DNA from: M55B112 sp040880545
GTDB taxonomy: Bacteria; Bacteroidota; Bacteroidia; Bacteroidales; GCA-2748055
Assembly (NCBI GenBank): GCA_040880545.1
Contig: JBBDIE010000040.1
Coordinates: forward strand, 1 to 42,534
Direction: 5' to 3'
Length of the DNA: 42,534 nt
Numbering within the stretch: the first letter of the stretch is position 1; every line of letters starts with the position of its first letter. A model generated the notes under the pieces. The model worked only from the letters and a program-made list of their open reading frames with translations. It did not search any database and was not told the DNA's origin. Below, piece after piece: positions 1 through 8,519 of the stretch. The translations under genes and the position numbers were made by a program.

Positions 1-16
1 GCTTCCCGACAGACAT

Positions 17-51
17 AAAAATTCTACCGGCATGTAGCCATGCCGGTAGAA
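17..51 (-). terminator. Rho-independent terminator of the T9SS cargo gene
   Basis: A perfect 13-bp inverted repeat (22-34 and 39-51) with a 4-nt loop is followed, on the minus strand, by a run of five T (17-21). It begins 10 nt after the stop codon of the minus-strand secreted protein gene and fits an intrinsic terminator for it. Confidence 0.85.
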
Positions 52-60
52 AAATTTCCT

Positions 61-3000
61 TTATCTCAGCAGTACCAGTTTGATAATCTCCTGAAACGCA
101 CCGGCAGTGACCCTGCAGAAATAGATGCCGTCGCCCAAATCTCCTGCGTTCAGGCTTACCTCATGCTCACCGGAACCATATGTCTTGTCTGTCAGTGTGG
201 CTATTTTATGACCGGCAAGATTATATAAATCAATCTGAACGGCGTCAGTCTGTGGCAAAGTAAAACGAATCATACAGGTCGAACTGAATGGATTCGGATA
301 GGCTTTCACTGAAGCAACCGGTGCAAAAACATCATCTGAACCGGTAATCCGCTCAACATACTTACACTCCTTGCAATCATAGATGTTCAGCAAATTCCAA
401 CCTACATTGTTGTTCTCGTGTATCTCGGCAAACCCATCCTCTTCATCAATGACAGCATAGATACGTGGTGAACAAGTGACTGTATCGGGAACCTCCCAGA
501 CAAATGAGAAGTACTCCTCACAATCATTTATTGCATCCGTAGCTCCGTAAATCATGGTGCTAAGTTTCGAGCTACCTGTAACACCGTAAATGTCTGTGAG
601 CTTCACTCCCCCTTCAGTAGGATCGCCCAGGTAATATTCAACATTCAGCAGGTCATCAAAGGTCTTCAGACTGAAATTATGTACCCGGGTGGTGATGATT
701 ACCGTATCGCCGGGACTGGCAATCGGATGGAAAAATTGAATGTCGCTGGTCTTCTGCTTTTTCGAAATCTTTACATCGGCACTGCCCTTTTCCGTCGCAT
801 AACGCCATGGCAGGATAAATGCAAGGTCTGGCTGCTCATCGTAGTTCTTTTTCCACCAGCCCATGTTGTCCTTGTCCAGTTCCACCTTATAATCGAGCAC
901 CAATGCACCACTCTGCGACCGGTATATATAAGGTGTAATGAAATATCGTGCATCGCCATCACGTTGCTCCGCCAACCGTCCGATGTTCCCTTCAACCCGG
1001 AAAGTGTTCCTTAACTCGGTATTGTGGGTGCTTAGCGATGATTGATGGTAATAGGCCGATATTTCACTCGCGACCCCTATTCGTATATCCGTGGAAACAG
1101 AACCTCCAAATCCAAAAGGAGCCAGCTCAGCTGAAACTGTTGTTTCAATCCCCACTTTCGTAAACAGGTCGGCTCCCACGCCTCCCGAAAATGAGTATGA
1201 ATCACCTGCAGAAGAGATCTTGTCATACGTAAAATTAAAACTGCCATCTCCGGTATAGGCTACCGGCACCCTCGAAAATTCACAGAAGCTAAAATCCGAT
1301 GGACCACTGCAGAAATCCAGTGTCTTCTTCACTGGCTTATAGGAAAGAATGTTCCCTGGCTCGTGGTTAAATATATAGGAAGGATGGTTCCAACTGTTTC
1401 CGCTTCCCCAGACTGATGAAAAATCCTCAGACATAGGATTCAATACAGCCATATACCCGAGCATCTCCTGGTCCCTGTTGAATACCGGATACTTGTAGTA
1501 GGCGTAATCCAGGCTTGAATACAATACATAATCTTCGGTGTAAACACTCTTTGCCTCCTCTATGGTTTTGCTCTGACTGCTTGCTTTGTAGAAGGACCTG
1601 CCCTTATTCCAGTTGGCATTGACCGAAGCTTCAAAACCGGAACCACCGGCCATGGCATAGGCGCTCACTTCCGATGAGAAACCAAACCCGTTATCTACCT
1701 CAACACTGGTGGTATTCTGATCGTTAATCTTCGTGTTGTACTTTGCATAAAAGGAGGGGGGTCCTGCTGTGTTAAAGGCATTGCAAAGATCATACACCGT
1801 CCCATCCAGTAAATCAAAATGCACCGGTGGTGAATTCAGGATCACAATGGGTTGTTGAAGTGCCGAAACAGGAATCACTTCCGGCGTTCCAATAAAATAG
1901 ACCTCAGCACTCTTCAGATCAAAATCTCCGGCAAGAAAGGCCGTGATCTCAATATTGTCACTGCTGCTGAACGGGATATCATGTGCAGGATCCGGTGTCC
2001 TGAAGGCAAAGGTATTTGTGCCAACCGTGTCAATTGAAAGAATTACCATCTCAGTTGTACCGGTGGCCCTGGTGTTTAATTGCTCAAGATGGGTCTTGTT
2101 CGAACGAAGAATAATCACCTCTTTGTTGAAATCCATTGTATTCACATCCGGATTCAGATCTGCCACGATAAAACTCTCGTTACCCTGTATGTTAAGATAC
2201 CCGCCCGGAAGACTCATGCCAACAAGTTTTCTGAGACCCATATCTTCATCTCCCTTTCCGTAAACATAAAATCCCGACGAACCATTTACCAGCACCTCTG
2301 CCCTCCCCAGGTTGTCCATTTGTTCACATTTCAAGGTAAGTGCGATATGCTGATCTGCCGGGACTCCTCTCATACTAAAACCTGTATTTCCAACACATAT
2401 ATTCTGGTAGCTAACAATGCCCTCCTCCCCGTCAGGTTTGGTCCAGTCCGGTTTGAATGTATTCAAAAACAACATGTCGTTGTAATAATATCGCCAGGCA
2501 TGTTCATAGCAAATGGGCCAGACATATGTTTTACAATACTGCACAGCATCATAGCAATAATAATTGGACCATCCCACAACAATTTCATCCTTTCCGTCGT
2601 TGTTCAGATCCCCGCATGCAACCCTTATTTCATTGATTATCGCATTACTATGATGATAATCACCGCCGGACGCCTTGTTCTCCAATTCAATATTATCCCT
2701 TTTACGCTGCAGATTCATCTTCTTCGCAACCGGATCATACTTCAGAATATTGAGGTCGTATGTTGAAATAAAAATGGGAGGATTTACTGCACTGTTCCGC
2801 TCAAATAGCTTTGCCCGGTTCTTTACCATAACGATTTCATCGATTCCGTCACCATCCACATCACCGGCAGCAATATCAAAATGCCTGTCATAAAAAGCGA
2901 TCTCCCTAAAAGATGCCAGAAGTTCAATTTCCAGATTCGAATCGGTTTTAAATAAGGAGACTGTCAGGGGCTGACCAGGTACATCGTAACAGATGGCAAA

Positions 3001-3471
3001 CTCATCCTGCGGATCATCATCAAAATTTCCAGCAATGACTCTGATGCGTGTGTATCCCAAAACATCGTTAAGAGCGGTCACATTATACTCCTTCAGTCCA
3101 TTCAACTTCAGATCCTCCCCGATCAGCGGAATGGATATCTTTATTCCCCCAATGGTATTATCAAAAACAGTAACCACTTCATCCGCCCCGTCACCATCAA
3201 AATCGCCGGTCGCCGATGCACTCTTCCAGCGATCCATAAACCTGGTCTGAACTGCATCCTCAACACATGTAATATCATTCAGTGTGGCAGGGATATCCAT
3301 CACACCATGTTTCGCGTGCGTTCTGTCGCTGTTGGTATAAGCCATAAAAATCTCAGAAGAGCCTCCGATACTATACACCTTCCTGACCGGGTCCTTCACC
3401 ACCTGCGCCTGGAGCATAGCACCAATACACAGCATTATGATAAGGGGAATACTGTATTTCATTCTTCTCAT
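61..3471 (-). CDS. Large secreted FG-GAP/VCBS-repeat protein with type IX secretion C-terminal domain
   Basis: About 1136 residues. The ATG at 3471 is preferred over the upstream one at 3525 because it puts a signal peptide (ending in LQAQ) at the N-terminus. Calcium-binding FG-GAP/VCBS-type motifs of the form DxDGDGxDE occur near residues 90, 205 and 295 (DFDGDGADE, DVDGDGIDE, DLNNDGKDE), suggesting an incomplete beta-propeller. The middle (about 640-900) is rich in Gly, Ser and alternating hydrophobic residues. A CARDB/Ig-like stretch follows around 960-1030. The last 80 or so residues form a typical T9SS type A sorting domain: YPNPF motif, a DLYNLAGHKI-type strand and a GIYFCRV ending. It should therefore be exported by Sec, pass the outer membrane through the type IX system, and be anchored or released at the surface. 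It is transcribed alone. Its function is not known; the middle region matches no family I can name. Confidence 0.9.
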   Translation of the reverse strand: MRRMKYSIPLIIMLCIGAMLQAQVVKDPVRKVYSIGGSSEIFMAYTNSDRTHAKHGVMDIPATLNDITCVEDAVQTRFMDRWKSASATGDFDGDGADEVVTVFDNTIGGIKISIPLIGEDLKLNGLKEYNVTALNDVLGYTRIRVIAGNFDDDPQDEFAICYDVPGQPLTVSLFKTDSNLEIELLASFREIAFYDRHFDIAAGDVDGDGIDEIVMVKNRAKLFERNSAVNPPIFISTYDLNILKYDPVAKKMNLQRKRDNIELENKASGGDYHHSNAIINEIRVACGDLNNDGKDEIVVGWSNYYCYDAVQYCKTYVWPICYEHAWRYYYNDMLFLNTFKPDWTKPDGEEGIVSYQNICVGNTGFSMRGVPADQHIALTLKCEQMDNLGRAEVLVNGSSGFYVYGKGDEDMGLRKLVGMSLPGGYLNIQGNESFIVADLNPDVNTMDFNKEVIILRSNKTHLEQLNTRATGTTEMVILSIDTVGTNTFAFRTPDPAHDIPFSSSDNIEITAFLAGDFDLKSAEVYFIGTPEVIPVSALQQPIVILNSPPVHFDLLDGTVYDLCNAFNTAGPPSFYAKYNTKINDQNTTSVEVDNGFGFSSEVSAYAMAGGSGFEASVNANWNKGRSFYKASSQSKTIEEAKSVYTEDYVLYSSLDYAYYKYPVFNRDQEMLGYMAVLNPMSEDFSSVWGSGNSWNHPSYIFNHEPGNILSYKPVKKTLDFCSGPSDFSFCEFSRVPVAYTGDGSFNFTYDKISSAGDSYSFSGGVGADLFTKVGIETTVSAELAPFGFGGSVSTDIRIGVASEISAYYHQSSLSTHNTELRNTFRVEGNIGRLAEQRDGDARYFITPYIYRSQSGALVLDYKVELDKDNMGWWKKNYDEQPDLAFILPWRYATEKGSADVKISKKQKTSDIQFFHPIASPGDTVIITTRVHNFSLKTFDDLLNVEYYLGDPTEGGVKLTDIYGVTGSSKLSTMIYGATDAINDCEEYFSFVWEVPDTVTCSPRIYAVIDEEDGFAEIHENNNVGWNLLNIYDCKECKYVERITGSDDVFAPVASVKAYPNPFSSTCMIRFTLPQTDAVQIDLYNLAGHKIATLTDKTYGSGEHEVSLNAGDLGDGIYFCRVTAGAFQEIIKLVLLR

Positions 3472-3737
3472 GATGGGGTAATTATTTATTTGGAAAAATG
3501 TAAAACCTATTTCAAATGCGGACAATTTAAGCCCTATACAATTTACAAAGGTTCTTCCTCATGTTTTTCCGGAAAGGTTACAGAAAGGTATATATTAAGG
3601 TAAGTATTCGGTATATAACAATGCCTGGAAGGCTTTGAAATTGATGATCAGAGATGAAAGACCGCTAACTGAAGTATTGTTCTCTTTCCCGGGCAGACCA
3701 TCAGCTAACGAAACCTGAATATGCAAACCGCCATCCC

Positions 3738-4616
3738 TTAAATACTGATGAGATATTTGTAGAGATTCTCCTTCTGATCCAATCCAAGCCTGCCCCGTAG
3801 TCTGCTCCGGGCCACCTTTACAGTATTGGTACTTCTGTACGTCAGCGACGCGATCTCCTTGGACGGCAGGTTTCTTCTGAGCAACAGACAAAGTTTAATA
3901 TCTGCCGGATGAAGTACAGGATGCTTCTTTAAGAGCTTCTTCAAGAACTGATCTTCAACCAGGTATTTCAGGCATCCACCCTCGTATTGCTTCAGAATAT
4001 TATTGTTTTGTTTCAGCGAATTTAATATGGAATCAACGATCTCCTGCTCATCCCTCTTCTCGAACCGCAGCCTGTTAATCTTTTCGAGGGTGCTTTGCCG
4101 TTCATACAAATAAAGCTGGACCATCTCTGCCATCTGATCACAAACCTCCCCCAGCACCTTTTTTTCGCAAGAAACCATGCTTCCTTCCTCATCCTGAGCG
4201 TTTATCCTCTGACCCTTAAACGATTGAATTAAATTTGAGTTTCGGATATGCGCCTTCAACCGAACCACCAGTTCTTCCTTGTCAACCGGCTGATGCCAAT
4301 AATCTGCGGCCCCTGCCCCAAAAAGCTTTTTCAGATCCTCCCCGGCAAGGACCTTATCCGATGTATAGATAACTGGTATATCCTTCAGCCCGGGCTCATC
4401 CGCAATCCTTCCAATCGCAGCAACCCCGTCCTCAACCGTCCCCGACCCTGCCAAAAGTATGATATCCGGGGGATCCTGAATGGTCGCGTCAATTCCCATC
4501 TGCAGTCCCGTTGCGCTGATCATCCTGCAGGGCAACTCCTCTGTAAAAAAGTTTCCGGCATATTTTTGCAAATATTCCGAAGTTGCGTCGATCACAAGTA
4601 TGATTGGTAGAATCAT
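3738..4616 (-). CDS. Response-regulator-like transcription factor with pseudo-receiver and LuxR-like HTH
   Basis: 292 residues. Residues 1-125 follow the receiver fold (ILVIDATSE, PDIILLAG, IPVIYTSD, AGAADYWHQPVDKEEL). The usual phosphoacceptor Asp after PDIILL is Ala56, and the conserved Lys before Pro is Gln109, so phosphorylation at the normal site is not expected. Residues 150-225 look helical or coiled coil. Residues 236-279 are a LuxR/GerE-like helix-turn-helix (CLLLRRNLPSKEIASLTYRSTNTV), a type common in Bacteroidota regulators. It probably binds DNA constitutively, or responds to a partner or ligand instead of a kinase. No histidine kinase is adjacent. An imperfect 21-bp tandem repeat lies about 95-145 bp upstream of the start. 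The fold is a confident call; the target genes are unknown. Confidence 0.8.
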   Translation of the reverse strand: MILPIILVIDATSEYLQKYAGNFFTEELPCRMISATGLQMGIDATIQDPPDIILLAGSGTVEDGVAAIGRIADEPGLKDIPVIYTSDKVLAGEDLKKLFGAGAADYWHQPVDKEELVVRLKAHIRNSNLIQSFKGQRINAQDEEGSMVSCEKKVLGEVCDQMAEMVQLYLYERQSTLEKINRLRFEKRDEQEIVDSILNSLKQNNNILKQYEGGCLKYLVEDQFLKKLLKKHPVLHPADIKLCLLLRRNLPSKEIASLTYRSTNTVKVARSRLRGRLGLDQKENLYKYLISI

Positions 4617-4710
4617 GGATATGAAATACTTGCCATTACCCCTTTTATCAGGCGTAAAAACTTTTTTGCCCTAACCTAAGTTCCGAAAAAAATCTGGAAT
4701 AAAAAAGTTA

Positions 4711-4759
4711 CCGCGGGATCGCCATTTATTAACGGGGGATCTCCATTTCTTAGCGGGGA
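4711..4759. repeat. Imperfect 21-bp tandem repeat (about 2.3 copies)
   Basis: Two 21-bp units, 4711-4731 and 4732-4752, share the pattern CGGGGATCnCCATTTnTTA with four or five differences. A third partial copy, GCGGGGA, follows. The array sits in the 154-bp gap between the outer-membrane protein gene and the regulator gene, both on the minus strand. A 21-bp period is two helical turns, which would fit a tandem protein-binding site, but this is inferred from spacing alone. Confidence 0.55.
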
Positions 4760-4770
4760 AACATTCTCTT

Positions 4771-5622
4771 TTACCACGTAAAAAATATTCCGCCATCCAG
4801 TTCAAAACGGGAATATCTGTGCTTAGGTGCGTCAATGAGCTCTTCAATCGAATTGTCTGATGTCCAAACCTGGTACGTTCGGTAATAATCCATGCTCTTC
4901 CTGCTGTAAAAATAGTTGGTATTGCACATCACGCCAATAGAAACATTTCCCAATTTAAAGGCTCTTAATTTCAAATTCAATTTAGGATTTATATAAGGCT
5001 CAAAAGTTTTTGCAGTCCTGTAATCATAGAGGCGCATTTCATTCGAGAGCTTTCGTTTCAAATAAAAAACAGAACGCTCCTCCATAAACGATGAAAGTCC
5101 TAAATCACAGCGCAGTGCCACTTTCAACCTGTCGCTGTAAATGGGCCTGAAAGTCGGCGAAATGTATAATCCGAGGTCATTCGTCTCAAACTGCCTCATA
5201 TTTCCATCCAAAATGATGTAATCCGGATGTGTCTCCTTATGATAATCTTCAAAATAGGATACATAATTGGAGTAATACAAGGAACCTAAACCGACACCAA
5301 GATATTTATTGAAAAAGTAATGGACAGATATATCATAGTTATCGGGGACCAAGTCACTCATAACGATAACATTGATATCTACATATATATGCTCTGAAAA
5401 ATCACAACTAAAGCCAATTTTTATAGCGCTTAATTCAATATAATCAAGGTCGGAATTCATATAGTTCAAAAAATCCATGTTTTCATTTGAACTAAATTTC
5501 TCCACAGAGATATCAGCCGTTCCTAAAGCGATCGAAAATTCAAAATTCTGTGCGACCGGTTTTTGAGCACCCAAATGAAGCCCAAATGCTAAGAGACAAG
5601 CAGCAATATAAACTGGTTTCAT
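4771..5622 (-). CDS. Probable outer-membrane beta-barrel protein, uncharacterised
   Basis: 283 residues with a Sec signal peptide (MKPVYIAACLLAFGLHLGAQ). The mature part alternates polar and hydrophobic or aromatic residues, contains several YY and FF pairs, and ends in Phe-Phe-Thr-Trp, a terminal aromatic residue typical of outer-membrane barrels inserted by the BAM machinery. Its start overlaps the stop of the preceding lipoprotein gene by 4 nt (ATGA), so the two are very likely co-transcribed and translationally coupled. I recognise no named family. The barrel call rests on composition and the C-terminus. Confidence 0.65.
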   Translation of the reverse strand: MKPVYIAACLLAFGLHLGAQKPVAQNFEFSIALGTADISVEKFSSNENMDFLNYMNSDLDYIELSAIKIGFSCDFSEHIYVDINVIVMSDLVPDNYDISVHYFFNKYLGVGLGSLYYSNYVSYFEDYHKETHPDYIILDGNMRQFETNDLGLYISPTFRPIYSDRLKVALRCDLGLSSFMEERSVFYLKRKLSNEMRLYDYRTAKTFEPYINPKLNLKLRAFKLGNVSIGVMCNTNYFYSRKSMDYYRTYQVWTSDNSIEELIDAPKHRYSRFELDGGIFFTW

Positions 5623-6245
5623 AGATTTGATGGGGTTATGTAAAACACATCTGTTGTTTCAATAAGTTTGGAACCATCATCAAGTAAAACCTCCACTATG
5701 AACTGTGCTTGTGAGTTTTTAACAGATGACTTCAAATACATCCTTACGGTACAACTGGGCTCCCATTGCAAGTCGTTGAAATACATGATAGCTTTATCAA
5801 TGGTTTCATACAGGCTATAAACAGATTCTAATGAGAATAGAATGCTGTCAGATATGTTGGCTCCGGCTTTGTATGTATCATCAAGATCAAATTCAGTGTA
5901 TACCCGAATATCCTGAATCAAATGAACCGGCTTATAAGAATAATTTGGACTCCAGGCACAGGCTGATTCAAAAGAAAACAATTCGCCGGATTTAAAAGAG
6001 TTCGATGCATAATACGTACTTGAGTCGGAAAGGCTAAGCTGTATGGAAACTGCATCGGAATAGAGTGTGTCGGAATAATTCCTGTCATGGTAATGTCCGC
6101 TATTATCCATCACTTCCAGATTGATGACACTATAAGTCATATCAATGGGATCGGGCGGAGTACAACTAAAGAATATCTTCAGGAAAAAAAAGAAGATTAT
6201 AATGATCGTTGTTTTCGCAAAAACAGTAGAATTGTACATATTCAT
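5619..6245 (-). CDS. Putative lipoprotein, possibly DUF5034-like
   Basis: 208 residues. An N-terminal hydrophobic stretch (TTIIIIFFFFLKIFF) ends in the lipobox-like FFSC with Cys28, so a lipoprotein is likely. ATG codons at 6245 and 6239 are both possible starts. The mature region has a pattern (ACAWSPNY..., I.DIRVYTEFDLDDTYKAGANISDSI) that reminds me of the Bacteroidales DUF5034 lipoproteins. That resemblance is from memory and weak. It is the first gene of a two-gene unit with the outer-membrane protein downstream (4-nt overlap), suggesting they form an envelope pair. The 185 bp between it and lepA hold no recognisable gene or exact promoter element. Confidence 0.65.
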   Translation of the reverse strand: MNMYNSTVFAKTTIIIIFFFFLKIFFSCTPPDPIDMTYSVINLEVMDNSGHYHDRNYSDTLYSDAVSIQLSLSDSSTYYASNSFKSGELFSFESACAWSPNYSYKPVHLIQDIRVYTEFDLDDTYKAGANISDSILFSLESVYSLYETIDKAIMYFNDLQWEPSCTVRMYLKSSVKNSQAQFIVEVLLDDGSKLIETTDVFYITPSNL

Positions 6246-6430
6246 GCTTTTAAGATTAAATTCAATTCTGACTTTAAAAGCAATTTACAATAAAATACCG
6301 AAATTGAAGAGATGAATTGTGAATGTACTGAAACTGTTAAAGAAAAAAGTAGTCGTAAAGAAACACATACACCATATCGAATGGATATCCGGTGAACCAA
6401 TCCAGTGTCAGTCAGGCAAAGTACAATGGA

Positions 6431-8218
6431 TCAATCCAGCTTCAACACGGCCATAAAGGCGCTCTGCGGTACCTCGACATTCCCGACCTGACGCATCCGT
6501 TTCTTGCCCTTCTTTTGCTTCTCCAGCAACTTCCGCTTACGGGTAATATCCCCTCCGTAACATTTGGCGGTTACATCTTTCCGTACAGCTTTCACGGTCT
6601 CCCTGGCAATTACTTTGGCACCAATGGCTGCCTGTATAGCCACATCAAACTGCTGCCTGGGGATCAGCTCCTTCAGCTTTTCACAGATCCGTCGTCCGAA
6701 ATCGTAGGCGTTGTCCCTGTGAATGAGTGTGGACAAGGCATCGACCATCTCTCCATTCAACAGGATATCCAGTTTTACCAGGTCGGCTTTCTTCTCTCCT
6801 GAAGTATGGTAATCGAACGATGCATATCCCCTGGAGATACTCTTCAGTTTATCGTAAAAGTCGAATACAATTTCGGCCAGTGGCATCTCAAAGGTCAACT
6901 CCACCCTGTCGCTGGTCAGGTACACCTGGTTCTTCAATACTCCTCTTTTCTCGAGGCAGAGGGTCATGATCGATCCCACGTATTCCGATTTGGAGATGAT
7001 CTGTGCAATAATATAAGGTTCAAGGATCTGCTTTATATGTGTTGCCGATGGCAACCCGGAAGGATTGTGCACCTCGATGATCTCCCCCTTGGAGGTTTCC
7101 ACCCTGAACGAGACGTTAGGCACCGTGGTGATCACATCCATATCGAATTCCCTGTCAAGCCGCTCCTGTACGATCTCCATGTGAAGCAGTCCCAGGAAAC
7201 CGCACCTGAAACCAAATCCCAGCGCTGCAGAAGATTCGGGAATGAAGGTCAGGGATGCGTCATTCAGTTGCAGTTTTTCTATGGATGCCCTCAGATCTTC
7301 ATAGTCATCAGCATCCACTGGGTAGATTCCTGCAAATACCATGGGTTTCACATCTTCAAATCCTGAGATCCGCTTTTCACACGGCCTGTCAACATGGGTG
7401 ATGGTGTCTCCCACTTTCACCTCCCTGGAAGATTTGATTCCGGAGATTATATAGCCCACATCACCCGTGCTTAATATATCACGGGCTTCGGTTTTAATTT
7501 TCAATACGCCAATTTCATCGGCATTATAGGCTTTATTAGTTGCAAAAAACTTCACCAGATCCCCTTTCCTGATGGTCCCGTTCATAATGCGGAAATAGGC
7601 ATAGATCCCCCTGAATGAATTAAACACCGAATCGAAGATCAATGCCTGCAAAGGTGCCTCCGGATCTCCCGTCGGTGCCGGAATCTTCTCAATGATCGCC
7701 TCCAGGATCTCTTCTGTTCCATAACCCGTTTTTCCGCTGGCTTCAATGATATCTTCCCTGTTACAGCCAAGCAGATCAACGATCTGATCCTTCACTTCAT
7801 CGGGCATGGCGCTTTCCATATCCATCTTATTCAGTACCGGAATGATCTCCAGGTCGTGCTCAATGGCCATGTACAGGTTTGAAATGGTCTGGGCCTGGAT
7901 CCCCTGGGTGGCATCCACTATCAGCAATGCACCCTCGCAGGCTGCGATGGAACGCGACACTTCGTAGGAAAAATCCACGTGCCCCGGTGTATCAATCAGG
8001 TTCAGTATATAATTTTTGCCATTTAATGCATACTTCATCTGTATGGCATGACTTTTAATGGTGATACCTCGTTCCCTTTCAAGATCCATGTCATCCAATA
8101 CCTGGTCCTGAAAATCCCGTTCCGTTAATGTACCTGTAAGCATGAGCAACCGGTCTGCCAATGTACTTTTCCCATGGTCGATGTGGGCAATAATGCTGAA
8201 ATTTCTGATGTTTTCCAT
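6431..8218 (-). CDS. lepA: Elongation factor 4 (LepA), translational GTPase
   Basis: 595 residues, the normal length of the family. The G domain shows G1 AHIDHGKST (11-19), the switch I RGIT motif, G3 DTPGH and G4 NKMD. The C-terminal LepA-specific domain with many Lys and Arg (KCYGGDITRKRKLLEKQKKGKKRM) is intact. EF4 binds ribosomes at the membrane or in the cytosol and acts on pre- or post-translocation complexes; it has been linked to 30S assembly and stress fitness. It appears to be transcribed alone from a TAnnTTTG-type promoter 30 nt upstream. Nothing unusual is visible. Confidence 0.98.
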   Translation of the reverse strand: MENIRNFSIIAHIDHGKSTLADRLLMLTGTLTERDFQDQVLDDMDLERERGITIKSHAIQMKYALNGKNYILNLIDTPGHVDFSYEVSRSIAACEGALLIVDATQGIQAQTISNLYMAIEHDLEIIPVLNKMDMESAMPDEVKDQIVDLLGCNREDIIEASGKTGYGTEEILEAIIEKIPAPTGDPEAPLQALIFDSVFNSFRGIYAYFRIMNGTIRKGDLVKFFATNKAYNADEIGVLKIKTEARDILSTGDVGYIISGIKSSREVKVGDTITHVDRPCEKRISGFEDVKPMVFAGIYPVDADDYEDLRASIEKLQLNDASLTFIPESSAALGFGFRCGFLGLLHMEIVQERLDREFDMDVITTVPNVSFRVETSKGEIIEVHNPSGLPSATHIKQILEPYIIAQIISKSEYVGSIMTLCLEKRGVLKNQVYLTSDRVELTFEMPLAEIVFDFYDKLKSISRGYASFDYHTSGEKKADLVKLDILLNGEMVDALSTLIHRDNAYDFGRRICEKLKELIPRQQFDVAIQAAIGAKVIARETVKAVRKDVTAKCYGGDITRKRKLLEKQKKGKKRMRQVGNVEVPQSAFMAVLKLD

Positions 8219-8519
8219 TTGGTAATCCCGCCTCTGAATTTAGGCTACAAAGATAGCAGAAAAGTGTGTAGTACGAAGTGTTAAGGTATGCGTTCCAAGA
8301 ATATTGTTAAAAACCTTTGAATCTGGATGTTGACCCTGTATTATCTCCACCATAATGCTTATTATGCATTCCTGAATTGAAGTAAAGGACCTGCAAATCC
8401 TGTAATTATTTATTCAGAAGCCCGGTTCGGTTTTATCCAAACATTTCGAAAAAGATTCCCCCGAAAAACAATTGTACATGTTTTCACGATTTCTTTTTAC
8501 ATTTACAAAAACGAGAACC
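8219..8519. other. Divergent intergenic region between lepA and the TolB-like gene
   Basis: 301 bp without a plausible gene. It contains the lepA -7 element (8248-8255, minus strand) and a weak candidate for the rightward gene: TTG at 8472-8474, then 23 nt, then TACATTTA at 8498-8505, one base off the consensus. A small inverted repeat AATGC/GCATT (8355-8359, 8367-8371) is too short to interpret. Confidence 0.5.
8248..8255 (-). promoter_or_regulatory. Bacteroidota -7 promoter element for lepA
   Basis: The minus strand reads TATCTTTG, an exact match to the TAnnTTTG consensus of the primary Bacteroidota sigma factor. It lies 30 nt upstream of the lepA ATG, giving a predicted leader of about 23 nt. 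No clear TTTG or TTG -33 box is seen at the usual spacing. Confidence 0.5.

Noticed and set aside
2080..2766. Open frame of 228 codons on the plus strand inside the T9SS cargo gene
   Set aside because: It is antisense to a gene with clear domains and a sorting signal, has no recognisable motifs, and its composition fits a shadow frame.
3595..3737. Small minus-strand gene in the gap between the regulator and the T9SS gene
   Set aside because: The frame continues into the regulator in another frame, has no motif, and its composition is random-looking.
6806..7366. Open frame of 186 codons on the plus strand inside lepA
   Set aside because: Antisense shadow of a highly conserved gene.
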